From contig MKWN01000044.1 of assembly GCA_001899775.1 (NCBI GenBank), positions 28,086 through 92,085 of the forward strand: 64,000 nt of DNA, read 5' to 3'. The DNA is from Thiobacillus sp. 65-29. GTDB taxonomy: Bacteria; Pseudomonadota; Gammaproteobacteria; Burkholderiales; Thiobacillaceae. The notes under the pieces are model-generated. The model had not been told where the DNA came from. It saw only the letters and a program-made list of their open reading frames with translations, and searched no databases. Numbering within the stretch: position 1 is the first letter of the stretch; each line of letters starts with the position of its first letter. The translations under genes and the position numbers were made by a program. This document shows, one piece after another, positions 9,466-17,162 of the stretch.

Positions 9466-10167
9466 TTACAGGACTTCCTTCTCGATCTCTTCCAGCGAGG
9501 TGTGGCGCACGTCCTTGCCCTTGACCATGTAGATCACGTATTCCGACATGTTCTCGGCATGATCGCCCATGCGCTCGATCGCCTTGATGACGAACAGGAT
9601 ATCGATGGACACGGAGATGGTGCGTGGGTCCTCCATCATGTAGGTGATGAGATAGCGCAGGTTGCGGCGGAATTCCTCGTCCACCGCCCGATCCAGACGC
9701 GCGATCTCGACCGCCTTGCTGGCATCCAGACGGGCAAAGCCGTCGAGCGCCTTCCTGAGCATGTCGAGCACCATGCCGCCCATGTACTTCACTTCCGAAA
9801 ACGGCGGCAGGCCGACGCGTTCCGACTCGTGGATCAGCCGCGCCATGCGCGCGATTTTCGCCGCCTCGTCGCCGATGCGCTCGAGGTCGGTGATCGTCTT
9901 CACCACCATCATCACTATGCGCAGGTCGGACGCGGTGGGTTGGCGCCGCGCGATGATGCGCGTGCAGTCCTCGTCGATGCTGACTTCGAGGGCATTCACC
10001 TGATGGTCGTTGCGGTCGACGCGCTCGGCAAGCTCCATGTTGCCGGTGACGAGCGCCTCGATCGCGTCGGTGATCTGCGCCTCGACCAGCCCGCCCATCT
10101 TCAGCACGCTGGCGCGCACCGCTTCGAGTTCGGCATCGAATTGTTTATAGGTATGTTCGGTCGGCAT
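9466..10167 (-). CDS. phoU: phosphate signalling accessory protein PhoU
   Basis: PhoU is a cytoplasmic, metal-binding helical protein that restrains the PhoR kinase and the Pst phosphate transporter. The 233-residue protein has the two three-helix repeats of the family. The acidic metal-cluster motifs are ETITDLERIGD-like (TITDLERIGDEAAKI) in the first repeat and KAIERMGDHAENMSEYV in the second. Length equals other PhoU proteins (about 235). The usual pst/phoB genes are not adjacent in this window, so it is a stand-alone copy here. ATG 10167 is preceded by a GGAGAG ribosome binding site. Confidence 0.96.
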   Translation of the reverse strand: MPTEHTYKQFDAELEAVRASVLKMGGLVEAQITDAIEALVTGNMELAERVDRNDHQVNALEVSIDEDCTRIIARRQPTASDLRIVMMVVKTITDLERIGDEAAKIARMARLIHESERVGLPPFSEVKYMGGMVLDMLRKALDGFARLDASKAVEIARLDRAVDEEFRRNLRYLITYMMEDPRTISVSIDILFVIKAIERMGDHAENMSEYVIYMVKGKDVRHTSLEEIEKEVL

Positions 10168-10234
10168 CGTGTCTCTCCAGGATTCTGCCTTTCATTATAG
10201 GCAGCAATGATGACGGCTTGATGACCGGCGGGAT

Positions 10235-10654
10235 TCAGCCGGTATGGAAATCCAGACTGTAACGGGTGCCGTCGAGTTCCAGGAAGAGCGTCCAGGCGCG
10301 TCCACCCGTGACGCACACCGGCAGCGTCGCCTGCGCGACGAAACCGCCATCGCCGTCGCGGTGCAGGTCGTAGCGGTTGAAGCCCATGTCCATGCCGACC
10401 ATCTGGAATTCGGCGCTGACCCGCGTGGCACCGGGTGCATCGACCCGCAGGGTGAAGCGCTCCAGCGGCAACGGGCGCGTGGCGAAGCGCACCCGCGCCG
10501 GCAGGCTGCGATGCACGAAGGCACAGCCGGCGACCGGGTCGCTGCACGCGATCGCCACGGCCGTGGCAGGGCGCTGCGTCCGGTAGCCGGCAACCGCGAT
10601 CGCCACCAGTGCCAGCGCCAGCAGCAGCGGCGCGACCACGCGCTTCATGTCCAC
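10235..10654 (-). CDS. small membrane-anchored protein of unknown function
   Basis: I do not recognise this 139-residue protein. Residues about 4-23 form an uncleaved signal anchor or signal peptide (APLLLALALVAIAVAGY). The rest is a likely periplasmic beta-rich domain with two cysteines (ACSDPVAGCAF) and a Met-rich motif GMDMGFNRYDL, followed by a third cysteine near VCVTGG. The layout loosely resembles small FixH/YtkA-like metal-associated periplasmic domains, but that is only a guess. Its start overlaps the end of the Nudix-ThiE gene by about 10 bases, so it is probably the last gene of that minus-strand operon. Confidence 0.7.
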   Translation of the reverse strand: MDMKRVVAPLLLALALVAIAVAGYRTQRPATAVAIACSDPVAGCAFVHRSLPARVRFATRPLPLERFTLRVDAPGATRVSAEFQMVGMDMGFNRYDLHRDGDGGFVAQATLPVCVTGGRAWTLFLELDGTRYSLDFHTG

Positions 10655-11637
10655 GCTCCGCGCAGCAGCGCGACGCCATGCGCGCCGTGCGTCTGCGCGA
10701 GGCGCACGTCCTCGCGCGCCAGCCCGCCGAGGCCGTACACCGGAATGGGACTGGCCGCCGCCAGCGCTGCGAAACGATCCCAGCCAAGCGTAGGGGCGCC
10801 GGGATGGGTGAGCGTCGGCAGCACCGGCGAGAGCAGCGCGAAGTCCGCGCCGAGTGCCGCCGCATGCGCCAACTCCGTGGCGTCATGGCAGGACGCGCCG
10901 ACCCATGCGCAGGCGGGGCGCACGTCGAGCGCGGCCATGGCGGCGGCGTCCAGATGCACGCCGTCGGCGCCGACCGCGTGCGCCAGATCCTCGCTGCCGT
11001 TCACCAGCACGCGTGCGCCGTGGGCGTGCGCACGGCGCACCGTTGCGCGCGCGAGTTCGCGGCGCTGTGCTTCCGGCAGCGACTTGTCGCGCACCTGGAT
11101 CAGGCGCAGGCCGGCGGCGAGCGCCGCGTCGAGCCGTTGCAGAAAGACGTCGACGCCAAGCGCTTCGGCGTGCGTGATGCCGAGCAGCGGCGGCAGCGCC
11201 AGGGCCTTGAGCACCGGAAAATTGGCGGGCAACAGCGGCGTCACTGACACGGCCTCCGGACGCTGCCATGAAAACACCTGGCCCTCGTGCGGATGCGGCT
11301 CGCCCTGCCAGTCGAACACGCGAAAAAAGTTGAGCCGTACCGTCGCATGCGGATAGCTGAACACGCGGGTGATCCAGCGGCAGGGCGTGCCGATGGCGAT
11401 ACCGAGCTCCTCCGCGAGCTCGCGTGCGAGCGCGGCGGCGAGCGCCTCGCCCGCTTCCACCTTGCCGCCGGGAAATTCCCAGTAGCCGGCGTAGGCCTTG
11501 CCCGCCGGGCGTTGCGCCAGCAGCACACGGCCATCGGGGCGCGTCAGTACCGCGGCGACGACTTCGATGAGGCCGCCACGGGCTTCGTGTTCGCTTCCCC
11601 CCACGCTTGCGGAAGAGGGGGGCAGTTCGTGTGTCAT
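10645..11637 (-). CDS. Nudix hydrolase fused to ThiE/TenI-like domain
   Basis: This 330-residue protein joins two domains. Residues about 20-150 are a MutT-type Nudix hydrolase with a complete Nudix box beginning GGKVEAGE and running through RELAEELGI. Residues about 165-330 resemble thiamine-phosphate synthase ThiE: QVRDK, GADGVHL, GADFALLSPV and YGLGG are visible. Several ThiE active-site residues differ: the usual ND is NG, and the GP..PT.TK loop reads SPVLPTLTH. The second domain may therefore be TenI-like or regulatory. The family is widespread in beta/gammaproteobacteria and usually annotated as a Nudix protein that cleans the dGTP pool. The start ATG 11637 overlaps the stop of the ATPase gene; the longer ORF-track version reads into that gene. 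Confidence 0.88.
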   Translation of the reverse strand: MTHELPPSSASVGGSEHEARGGLIEVVAAVLTRPDGRVLLAQRPAGKAYAGYWEFPGGKVEAGEALAAALARELAEELGIAIGTPCRWITRVFSYPHATVRLNFFRVFDWQGEPHPHEGQVFSWQRPEAVSVTPLLPANFPVLKALALPPLLGITHAEALGVDVFLQRLDAALAAGLRLIQVRDKSLPEAQRRELARATVRRAHAHGARVLVNGSEDLAHAVGADGVHLDAAAMAALDVRPACAWVGASCHDATELAHAAALGADFALLSPVLPTLTHPGAPTLGWDRFAALAAASPIPVYGLGGLAREDVRLAQTHGAHGVALLRGAWT

Positions 11638-12473
11638 CGCGTCCCCGCCCAGTCGCGTGCGAACTGCCACGCCACCCGCCCGTTGCGCGCGCCGCGTCCC
11701 TGCGCCCATTGCAGGGCAGCGCGCTCGAAGCCCGCATCCGGCGGCGTGCCGAGCACGGTTGCCCAGTGGCGCGCGACGGCGAGATAGGTGTCCTGGTCCA
11801 TCGCGTAGAACGCGATCCACACGCCGAAGCGGTCGGACAGCGAGATCTTTTCCTCGATCGCCTCGCCGGGCTGCACCTCGCCGCCGCGGTACGTCGCGTC
11901 CAGGTTCTCCGCCATGTATTCCGGCATCAGGTGGCGGCGGTTGCTGGTGGCGTAGATCAGCACGTTGTCGGAAGGCCCCGCCAGCGAGCCGTCGAGCGCG
12001 GCTTTCAGGCTGGCGTAGCCGGGCTCATGTTCGGCGAACGTGAGGTCGTCGATGAAGATGATGAAACGCCGCTCGCTGTCGGCGAGCAGTTCGAACAGGT
12101 CGGGCAGATGTGGCAGGCCCGCCTTGTCGACCTCGATCAGGCGCAGGCCCTTCGCCGCGTACTTGGCGTGCACCGCCTTCACCAGCGAGGACTTGCCGCA
12201 GCCGCGCGCGCCGGTCAGCAGCACGTTGTTGGCGGGCCTGCCGGCGACGAACTGGCGCGTGTTGGCGTCGACACGACGCTTCTGTGCGTCGATTGCCAGG
12301 AGGTCCTTCAGCGCCACCCGCTGCGGATGCAGAATGGGTTTCAGACCGCCCGCCTGTGTCGACCAGCGCGCGGCGCGCACGCGCGCCCAGTCGGGCGGCG
12401 GCTGGCGAGTCGGGGCGTCGAGACAGTCGAGCAGGCGCTCGATGCGGGGAAGGAGCGAGCCAAAGTCGTTCAT
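11634..12473 (-). CDS. DUF815 family AAA+ ATPase
   Basis: This 279-residue cytoplasmic P-loop ATPase is of the DUF815 type. Walker A is TGARGCGKSS near residue 87, Walker B is FIIFIDDLTF near 137, and a sensor-1 like YATSNRRHL follows. The C-terminal part contains EKISLSDRFGVWI, typical of this family. The cellular role is unknown. The final four bases overlap the start of the Nudix-ThiE gene (ATGA), so the two are translationally coupled; this neighbour pairing recurs in related bacteria, in my recollection. It begins a three-gene minus-strand set. Confidence 0.88.
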   Translation of the reverse strand: MNDFGSLLPRIERLLDCLDAPTRQPPPDWARVRAARWSTQAGGLKPILHPQRVALKDLLAIDAQKRRVDANTRQFVAGRPANNVLLTGARGCGKSSLVKAVHAKYAAKGLRLIEVDKAGLPHLPDLFELLADSERRFIIFIDDLTFAEHEPGYASLKAALDGSLAGPSDNVLIYATSNRRHLMPEYMAENLDATYRGGEVQPGEAIEEKISLSDRFGVWIAFYAMDQDTYLAVARHWATVLGTPPDAGFERAALQWAQGRGARNGRVAWQFARDWAGTR

Positions 12474-12555
12474 TTTGAAATTCTAGCCCGTGACTTGGCG
12501 AAAATTCGCGGAGATCGCAGGCAAGGGCTTATCCTTGTTACGGCGCGTCACTCGA

Positions 12556-13332
12556 TCATTCACGTGCTGCCCGCTTGTCCCGTACCTGCAGACCTTTCCC
12601 GTGGGTGCGCACGTCGAAAAGGCCGATAGCCTGGAACAAGCCACTGAGTTTCGCATAGCCGTAATTGCGCGAATCGAATGAAGCCTGCTTGGAAATATGC
12701 TGGCCGACGGCGCCTAGTCCCGCCCAGCCTTCATCATCGGCCGCCGCCTCGACGGCCTTGCGCAGCAGGTTGACCAGACGGGTATCGCCGCGCAGGGTGG
12801 CGGCACTCGCCCGGGTGGGGGATGGCGCACCGTTTTTCTGTTCAGCGGACTTGAGCGGCGCGGCTTCCGCCGGGTCAAGCACCGCCCCTTCTTCGGGACG
12901 GCGCAGGCTCTCGAGGTAGAGAAACTTGTTGCAGGCATTGACGAAGGGTTTTGGCGTCTTCTGTTCGCCGAAGCCATAAATCTTGAGGCCATTGGCCCGC
13001 AAACGCATCACCAGCGGTGTGAAATCGGAATCACTCGAAACAATGCCGAAGCCATCGAGCTGCTTCATATAAAGCAGATCCATCGCATCGATGATCATTG
13101 CCGCATCGGTCGCATTCTTCCCCTTCGTATAGTCGAATTGTTGAATCGGCTGGATCGCGTAATCGTGCAGCAGCGCCGCCCAGGCATTGAGATGCGAGCT
13201 TTTCCAGTTGCCGTAGGCGCGGCGGATATTGATCACGCCCTCTTTCGCCAGCTCGTCCAGCACTTCGTCGATCATGTCGGCCGGGCTGTTGTCGGCATCG
13301 ATCAGCATGGCAATGCGGTGCTCGTGAGTCAT
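12556..13332 (-). CDS. NYN-domain ribonuclease-like protein with C-terminal LOTUS/OST-HTH domain
   Basis: The 258-residue protein starts with a PIN-like NYN domain (about 5-150). The acidic residues expected for metal binding are present: LIDADN (D12, D14), KNATDAAMIIDAM, and SSDSDFTPLV. After a low-complexity linker, residues about 180-255 look like an OST-HTH/LOTUS RNA-binding domain (LVNLLRKAV through YGYAKLSGLFQAIGLF). This is the common bacterial DUF88/LabA-like architecture and suggests RNA cleavage or RNA binding; the substrate is unknown. It is separated from the DUF815 gene by 82 bases and from argJ by 52 bases. Confidence 0.9.
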   Translation of the reverse strand: MTHEHRIAMLIDADNSPADMIDEVLDELAKEGVINIRRAYGNWKSSHLNAWAALLHDYAIQPIQQFDYTKGKNATDAAMIIDAMDLLYMKQLDGFGIVSSDSDFTPLVMRLRANGLKIYGFGEQKTPKPFVNACNKFLYLESLRRPEEGAVLDPAEAAPLKSAEQKNGAPSPTRASAATLRGDTRLVNLLRKAVEAAADDEGWAGLGAVGQHISKQASFDSRNYGYAKLSGLFQAIGLFDVRTHGKGLQVRDKRAARE

Positions 13333-13384
13333 GGGGCGGGTCCAGGTCAGCGGGGGTCGGAATGTGCTCTGACGGAGTCCGTCG

Positions 13385-14611
13385 TCAGGTCCGGTACTCC
13401 GCGTTGATCTTCACGTAATCGTAGGAGAAATCGCAGGTCCACACGGTGGCGCTGGCGGCGCCGCGGTTCAGTGCGACGCGCACGGTGATCTCGGCTTCCT
13501 TCATGACCGCGGCGCCCTGCGCCTCGGTGTAGCTCGCGGCGCGGCCGCCGTGCTCGGCGACCAGCACGTCGCCGAGCCACACTTTCAGGGCGTCGACGTC
13601 GAGGTCGCTCACCCCGGCATAGCCGATGGCGGCGAGGATGCGGCCGAGGTTCGGGTCGGAGGCGAAGAACGCGGTCTTCACCAGCGGCGAGCGCGCGATG
13701 GCGTAGGCGATCTGTTTGCATTCGGCGCGGTCGCGCCCGCCTTCGACCGCGATGGTCATGAACTTGGTCGCGCCTTCGCCGTCGCGCGCCATCGCCTGGG
13801 CGAGTTCGATCGCGACTTCGCTCAGCGCGGTCTTCAGCACGGCGTAGTCGGCGCCGCCGGCGTCGGCGATTGCGGCGTTGCCGGCCTGACCGGTGGCGAT
13901 GAGGATGAAGCTGTCGTTGGTCGAGGTGTCGCCGTCGACGGTGACGCAGTTGAACGACACATCGGCGACGTCCTGCACCAGCCGCTGCATCAGCGCCGGA
14001 GCGATGGCCGCGTCGGTGGCGACGAAACCCAGCATGGTCGCCATGTTGGGGTGGATCATGCCGGACCCCTTGGCGATGCCGGTCACCGTCACGGTCCGGC
14101 CGCCGATCTCGACCTGACGGCTGGCGCCCTTGGCGACGATGTCGGTGGTCATGATGGCGTGGGCCGCTTCGCTCCAGTGACCCGGCGCAAGGTCGGCCTG
14201 CGCGGCGGGCAGCGCGGGGAGAATCCGGTCGACCGGCAGCGGTTCGAGGATCACGCCGGTGGAAAACGGCAGCACGTTTTCGGCCTTCACGCCGAACAGC
14301 GCGGCGACCGCCTTACAGGTGCGGCGTGCGCGCGCGAGCCCCTCCGCGCCGGTGCCGGCGTTGGCGTTGCCGGTGTTGATGAGGAGGGCGCGGATGTCGC
14401 CCTGCGCGAGGTGCAGTTTGCACACGGTCACCGGCGCGGCGCAGAAACGGTTCTGTGTGAACACGCCGGCGACCTGCGCGCCGGCCGTCAATTCGATGAG
14501 GGTGAGGTCGCGCCGGCCGGGTTTCTTGATACCGGCGGAGGCGATGCCGAGGCGCACGCCGGCAACGGGCAACAGGGAAGCGGGATCGGGAGCGGCGAGG
14601 TTGACAGGCAT
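13385..14611 (-). CDS. argJ: bifunctional ornithine acetyltransferase / N-acetylglutamate synthase
   Basis: ArgJ transfers the acetyl group from N-acetylornithine to glutamate, closing the cyclic arginine pathway; the bifunctional form also makes N-acetylglutamate from acetyl-CoA. The 408-residue precursor contains the self-cleavage site [15 protein letters not shown] with the nucleophile at about Thr192, which splits the chain into alpha and beta subunits. Other signatures are NTGNANAGTG and the C-terminal [16 protein letters not shown]. Whether it is mono- or bifunctional cannot be told from motifs alone. The gene stands alone, without other arg genes in the window. Confidence 0.96.
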   Translation of the reverse strand: MPVNLAAPDPASLLPVAGVRLGIASAGIKKPGRRDLTLIELTAGAQVAGVFTQNRFCAAPVTVCKLHLAQGDIRALLINTGNANAGTGAEGLARARRTCKAVAALFGVKAENVLPFSTGVILEPLPVDRILPALPAAQADLAPGHWSEAAHAIMTTDIVAKGASRQVEIGGRTVTVTGIAKGSGMIHPNMATMLGFVATDAAIAPALMQRLVQDVADVSFNCVTVDGDTSTNDSFILIATGQAGNAAIADAGGADYAVLKTALSEVAIELAQAMARDGEGATKFMTIAVEGGRDRAECKQIAYAIARSPLVKTAFFASDPNLGRILAAIGYAGVSDLDVDALKVWLGDVLVAEHGGRAASYTEAQGAAVMKEAEITVRVALNRGAASATVWTCDFSYDYVKINAEYRT

Positions 14612-14656
14612 GGCGGCAGACCGGAATGGAAAGCCGCTATTTTATGCCTCCCGCGC

Positions 14657-14896
14657 CTAGGGCGTGCGCCGAAGCAGACGGTCGAGCGCGCGGCGGAACC
14701 CCGGCCGCCACGGCCACACGGGGTCGAGTTCGATCGAGCGGGCGAGCGCGGCCAGCGCGATCAGCGCGAACACCGCGAATAGGGCCTGCGATACCAGTTG
14801 GCGGGGCGTGAGCAGGGCGAGCGGCATGTCCAGGAATCCCGGGACATAGAACAGGCTGGCAAACGCCGCAAAGAGAAAAGCCGGAACCAGATACAT
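14657..14896 (-). CDS. small two-helix membrane protein, unknown
   Basis: I do not recognise this 79-residue protein. It has two predicted membrane helices, about residues 3-25 (PAFLFAAFASLFYVPGFL) and 35-55 (SQALFAVFALIALAALA), followed by a basic tail with many arginines. It ends 45 bases upstream of the argJ start, in the same direction. Hydrophobic pattern and absence of any competing gene make it plausible, but a small ORF in high-GC DNA may be spurious. Confidence 0.5.
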   Translation of the reverse strand: MYLVPAFLFAAFASLFYVPGFLDMPLALLTPRQLVSQALFAVFALIALAALARSIELDPVWPWRPGFRRALDRLLRRTP

Positions 14897-15039
14897 GATT
14901 TCCGCGGTTCAGTCGTGACATACGAAGCCTAGCACGGTGCGTGCCACCCGCACAAAATCGCACAAAAACAAGGTGTTGTGCCTTGCCGGTGCGTCAGGGG
15001 CGAAGTCGTGTGTAAAGCGCGCCGACAGCGGCAGGGGGG

Positions 15040-15378
15040 CTATTTGCCCAGCGGCGCGCCCGCCAGACGGCGCAGGATTTCGTGCGACAGCGAGTAAAAG
15101 CGCGGTGTCGGCCCAAGATCCTCGTAGATCGGGTCGCCGTAATCGTCCTCGGCGATGACGCGCTTGCCCGGCACGTAGGGCATCGCCACCTCCAGTTCGT
15201 CGAGCGCCGCACGGATGAGGTCGGCCATCAACTGGGAATCGGTGCGCGCCGGATACATGAGGTGCAAGGCCTCGATGCGGGCCGCGTCGCGCAATGGCAG
15301 GTCGACGGCATAGGAACGGGCCACGGCGCTGGCCTGGCTGGTCTGTCTCCAGCGTTGGATCAGTTCGGCAATACGCAT
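15040..15378 (-). CDS. conserved short cytoplasmic protein, ribbon-helix-helix-like
   Basis: This 112-residue protein has no signal peptide. Residues about 24-66 (VDLPLRDAARIEALHLMYP to IRAALDELEVA) have the strand-helix-helix pattern of ribbon-helix-helix proteins. A conserved-looking tail (KRVIAEDDYGDPIYEDLGPTPRFYSL) follows. Similar short proteins are known to me from Pseudomonas and relatives without a firm function. It is a lone minus-strand gene with about 140 bases of mostly unremarkable sequence before the next gene. DNA binding is inference only. Confidence 0.7.
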   Translation of the reverse strand: MRIAELIQRWRQTSQASAVARSYAVDLPLRDAARIEALHLMYPARTDSQLMADLIRAALDELEVAMPYVPGKRVIAEDDYGDPIYEDLGPTPRFYSLSHEILRRLAGAPLGK

Positions 15379-15442
15379 CCCGGGTTCCCCTGCACTTCGA
15401 TGGTCCCGTTATAGCAAAGGACGCGGCGAGGAAAAGCCGGAA

Positions 15443-16042
15443 TCAGCGCAGGCGGCGCCACACCAGGGTGCGGTTGTTGGCCGGCATCGGGACGTCATCG
15501 GCCAGTACCAGGCCCACGCCACGCGCCAGCGCGTCGACGGCTTCGAAGTCGCGCACACCGGAGGCGGGGTCGCGGGCCTTCAGCCAGGCGTCGAAGCGGG
15601 CGTTGCTTTCCGCGGTGAAGGCCCCGCCGTAATTGAACGGACCGTACACCGCAAGCACGCCTGCGGGCTTCAGCACCGCGCCGACCCCGCGGAAGAAGTC
15701 TGCGACCTCCGGCCACCCCATGATGTGCAGCGTGTTGGCGGAAAACACCGCGTCGTAGCGCCCGCCATGCCAGTCATCGCGGCGGACGTCGAGCGCGAGC
15801 GGCGGCAGCACGTTGGGCAGCGCCGCCTCATCGAGCCACATGCGCATGCCGGCGTGGTGCGCCGGCAGGTCCGCCGTCTGCCACACGAGATGGGGCAGGG
15901 CGGCGGCGAAATAGACCGCGTGCTGGCCGGTGCCGCTGCCGATCTCGAGCACCCGCTGACGGTCGGCAAAGACCTCGCGCAGTACCGCGAGAATGGGCTC
16001 GCGGTTCTGCTCGCAGGATTCGGCGTAGGGCTTGTCGTTCAG
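15443..16042 (-). CDS. DUF938 SAM-dependent methyltransferase, probable CTG start
   Basis: The 199-residue protein is a class I methyltransferase of the DUF938 type: CEQNREPIL near the N-terminus, motif I VLEIGSGTGQHAVYFA, and VFSANTLHIMGW. Substrate is unknown. The frame has no ATG, GTG or TTG near the expected N-terminus, which family members place at a short X-(K/R)PYA segment. A CTG at 16042 precedes NDKPYAESC and overlaps the pbpG stop as CTGA, exactly like the ATGA/GTGA overlaps elsewhere here. I therefore call a CTG start coupled to pbpG translation. The ORF-track protein from 16924 reads backwards through pbpG and is wrong. Confidence 0.85.
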   Translation of the reverse strand: MNDKPYAESCEQNREPILAVLREVFADRQRVLEIGSGTGQHAVYFAAALPHLVWQTADLPAHHAGMRMWLDEAALPNVLPPLALDVRRDDWHGGRYDAVFSANTLHIMGWPEVADFFRGVGAVLKPAGVLAVYGPFNYGGAFTAESNARFDAWLKARDPASGVRDFEAVDALARGVGLVLADDVPMPANNRTLVWRRLR

Positions 16043-17010
16043 GTGCGCGAGGCGGAGGTGTAGCTGCCGGCGTGACGCGCCGCGCCGCCGTTGGTCTCCA
16101 GCCAGTCCTTGATGCGGGCGGCATCGCCGGCGCGGCTGTTCTTGCCCTGCGCGTCGAGCAGCACGATGATGACGTTGCGCTGCGCAACCTGTGCCTGCAT
16201 CACCAGGCAATAGCCGGCTTCGTTGATGAAGCCGGTCTTGGAAAGACCGATGTTCCAGTCGTCGGCACGGGTGAAGCGGTTGGTGTTGTTGAACGCGACG
16301 TCGCGGTAGTACACACGCGGCGCGTGGCGCTTCTTCTTCACCACCACGCGCTGGGTACCGAGCGTATAGTGGCCCGACGAGCTGATCTGGCGGATTTCCG
16401 GGTAGTTCTGGTAGGCGTGGTCGGCCAGGCGCGCGAGGTCGAGCGCGGTCGAGCGGTTGCCGCTGGACAGGCCGGTGGGCTCGACGTAGACGGTGTCGTG
16501 CATGCCGAGCGTGCGCGCCATGCGGTTCATGGTGGCGACGAAGCGCTCGACCCCGCCGGGGTAGCTGCGCCCGAGGGCATGGGCGGCGCGGTTGTCGGAT
16601 GCGATCAGGGCAAGATGCAGCAGCTGCCCGCGCGTATAGCGCGCACCGATGGCAAGGCGCGAGCCGGTGCCCTTGAGGGTGTCGCGGTCTTCTCCGGTGA
16701 TGGCGATCGACTCGTCGAGCGGCAGGCCGGCATCGAGCACCAGCATCGCCGTCATCAGCTTGGTGATCGACGCGATCGGCGTTTGCAGCGAGGCGTTCTT
16801 CGCCAGCAGCGGCTGGCCGGTCGCCTGGTCGTACACCAGCACCGAGAGCGCGCTCAGCTCCGGCAGCGCGGCGGACTGCGGCACGAGTTCCCCCGCAGGC
16901 GCGGTGCCCAGTTGCGCGCTCCATTGCAGCGAAGCATGGCTGTCGAGCGCGGCGGCGCCGGTATGGGCGCCCAGCAGAAGCAGTCCGGTGACCAAGGCTT
17001 TCATGTTCAT
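16039..17010 (-). CDS. pbpG: D-alanyl-D-alanine endopeptidase PbpG (PBP7)
   Basis: PbpG is a periplasmic penicillin-binding serine peptidase that cuts D-Ala-mDAP cross-links in peptidoglycan. The 323-residue precursor has a signal peptide (KALVTGLLLLGAHTGAAALD). The three active-site motifs are Ser81-I-T-Lys84, SDN at 138-140 and KTG at 258-260. Length fits E. coli PBP7 (310). ATG 17010 is preferred; a second in-frame ATG is at 17004. The last four bases overlap the methyltransferase start. Upstream lies a divergent promoter region shared with the HDOD-kinase gene. Confidence 0.94.
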   Translation of the reverse strand: MNMKALVTGLLLLGAHTGAAALDSHASLQWSAQLGTAPAGELVPQSAALPELSALSVLVYDQATGQPLLAKNASLQTPIASITKLMTAMLVLDAGLPLDESIAITGEDRDTLKGTGSRLAIGARYTRGQLLHLALIASDNRAAHALGRSYPGGVERFVATMNRMARTLGMHDTVYVEPTGLSSGNRSTALDLARLADHAYQNYPEIRQISSSGHYTLGTQRVVVKKKRHAPRVYYRDVAFNNTNRFTRADDWNIGLSKTGFINEAGYCLVMQAQVAQRNVIIVLLDAQGKNSRAGDAARIKDWLETNGGAARHAGSYTSASRT

Positions 17011-17124
17011 AAGCTTGCAGGATGAAAGGTTCGAACGCAACGGTAAGTGTGAAATACGGACATGCCGCGGAAAACTTGAAAACAACACTGCGGGTTCATG
17101 GGCCGGCAAATCACGCCTTCCTGA

Positions 17125-17162
17125 TTGACGGTGTAGCAAATTTAATTTTATATAGCAATAAC
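17125..17162 (+). promoter_or_regulatory. candidate sigma-70 promoter with little or no leader
   Basis: TTGACG (17125-17130) and TATATA (17149-17154) are spaced by 18 bases in an AT-rich stretch that contrasts with the GC-rich surroundings. A transcript from here would begin within a few bases of the ATG at 17163, so the message would be nearly leaderless. No Shine-Dalgarno sequence precedes that ATG. If the real start is further downstream, the promoter call still stands. Confidence 0.5.
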
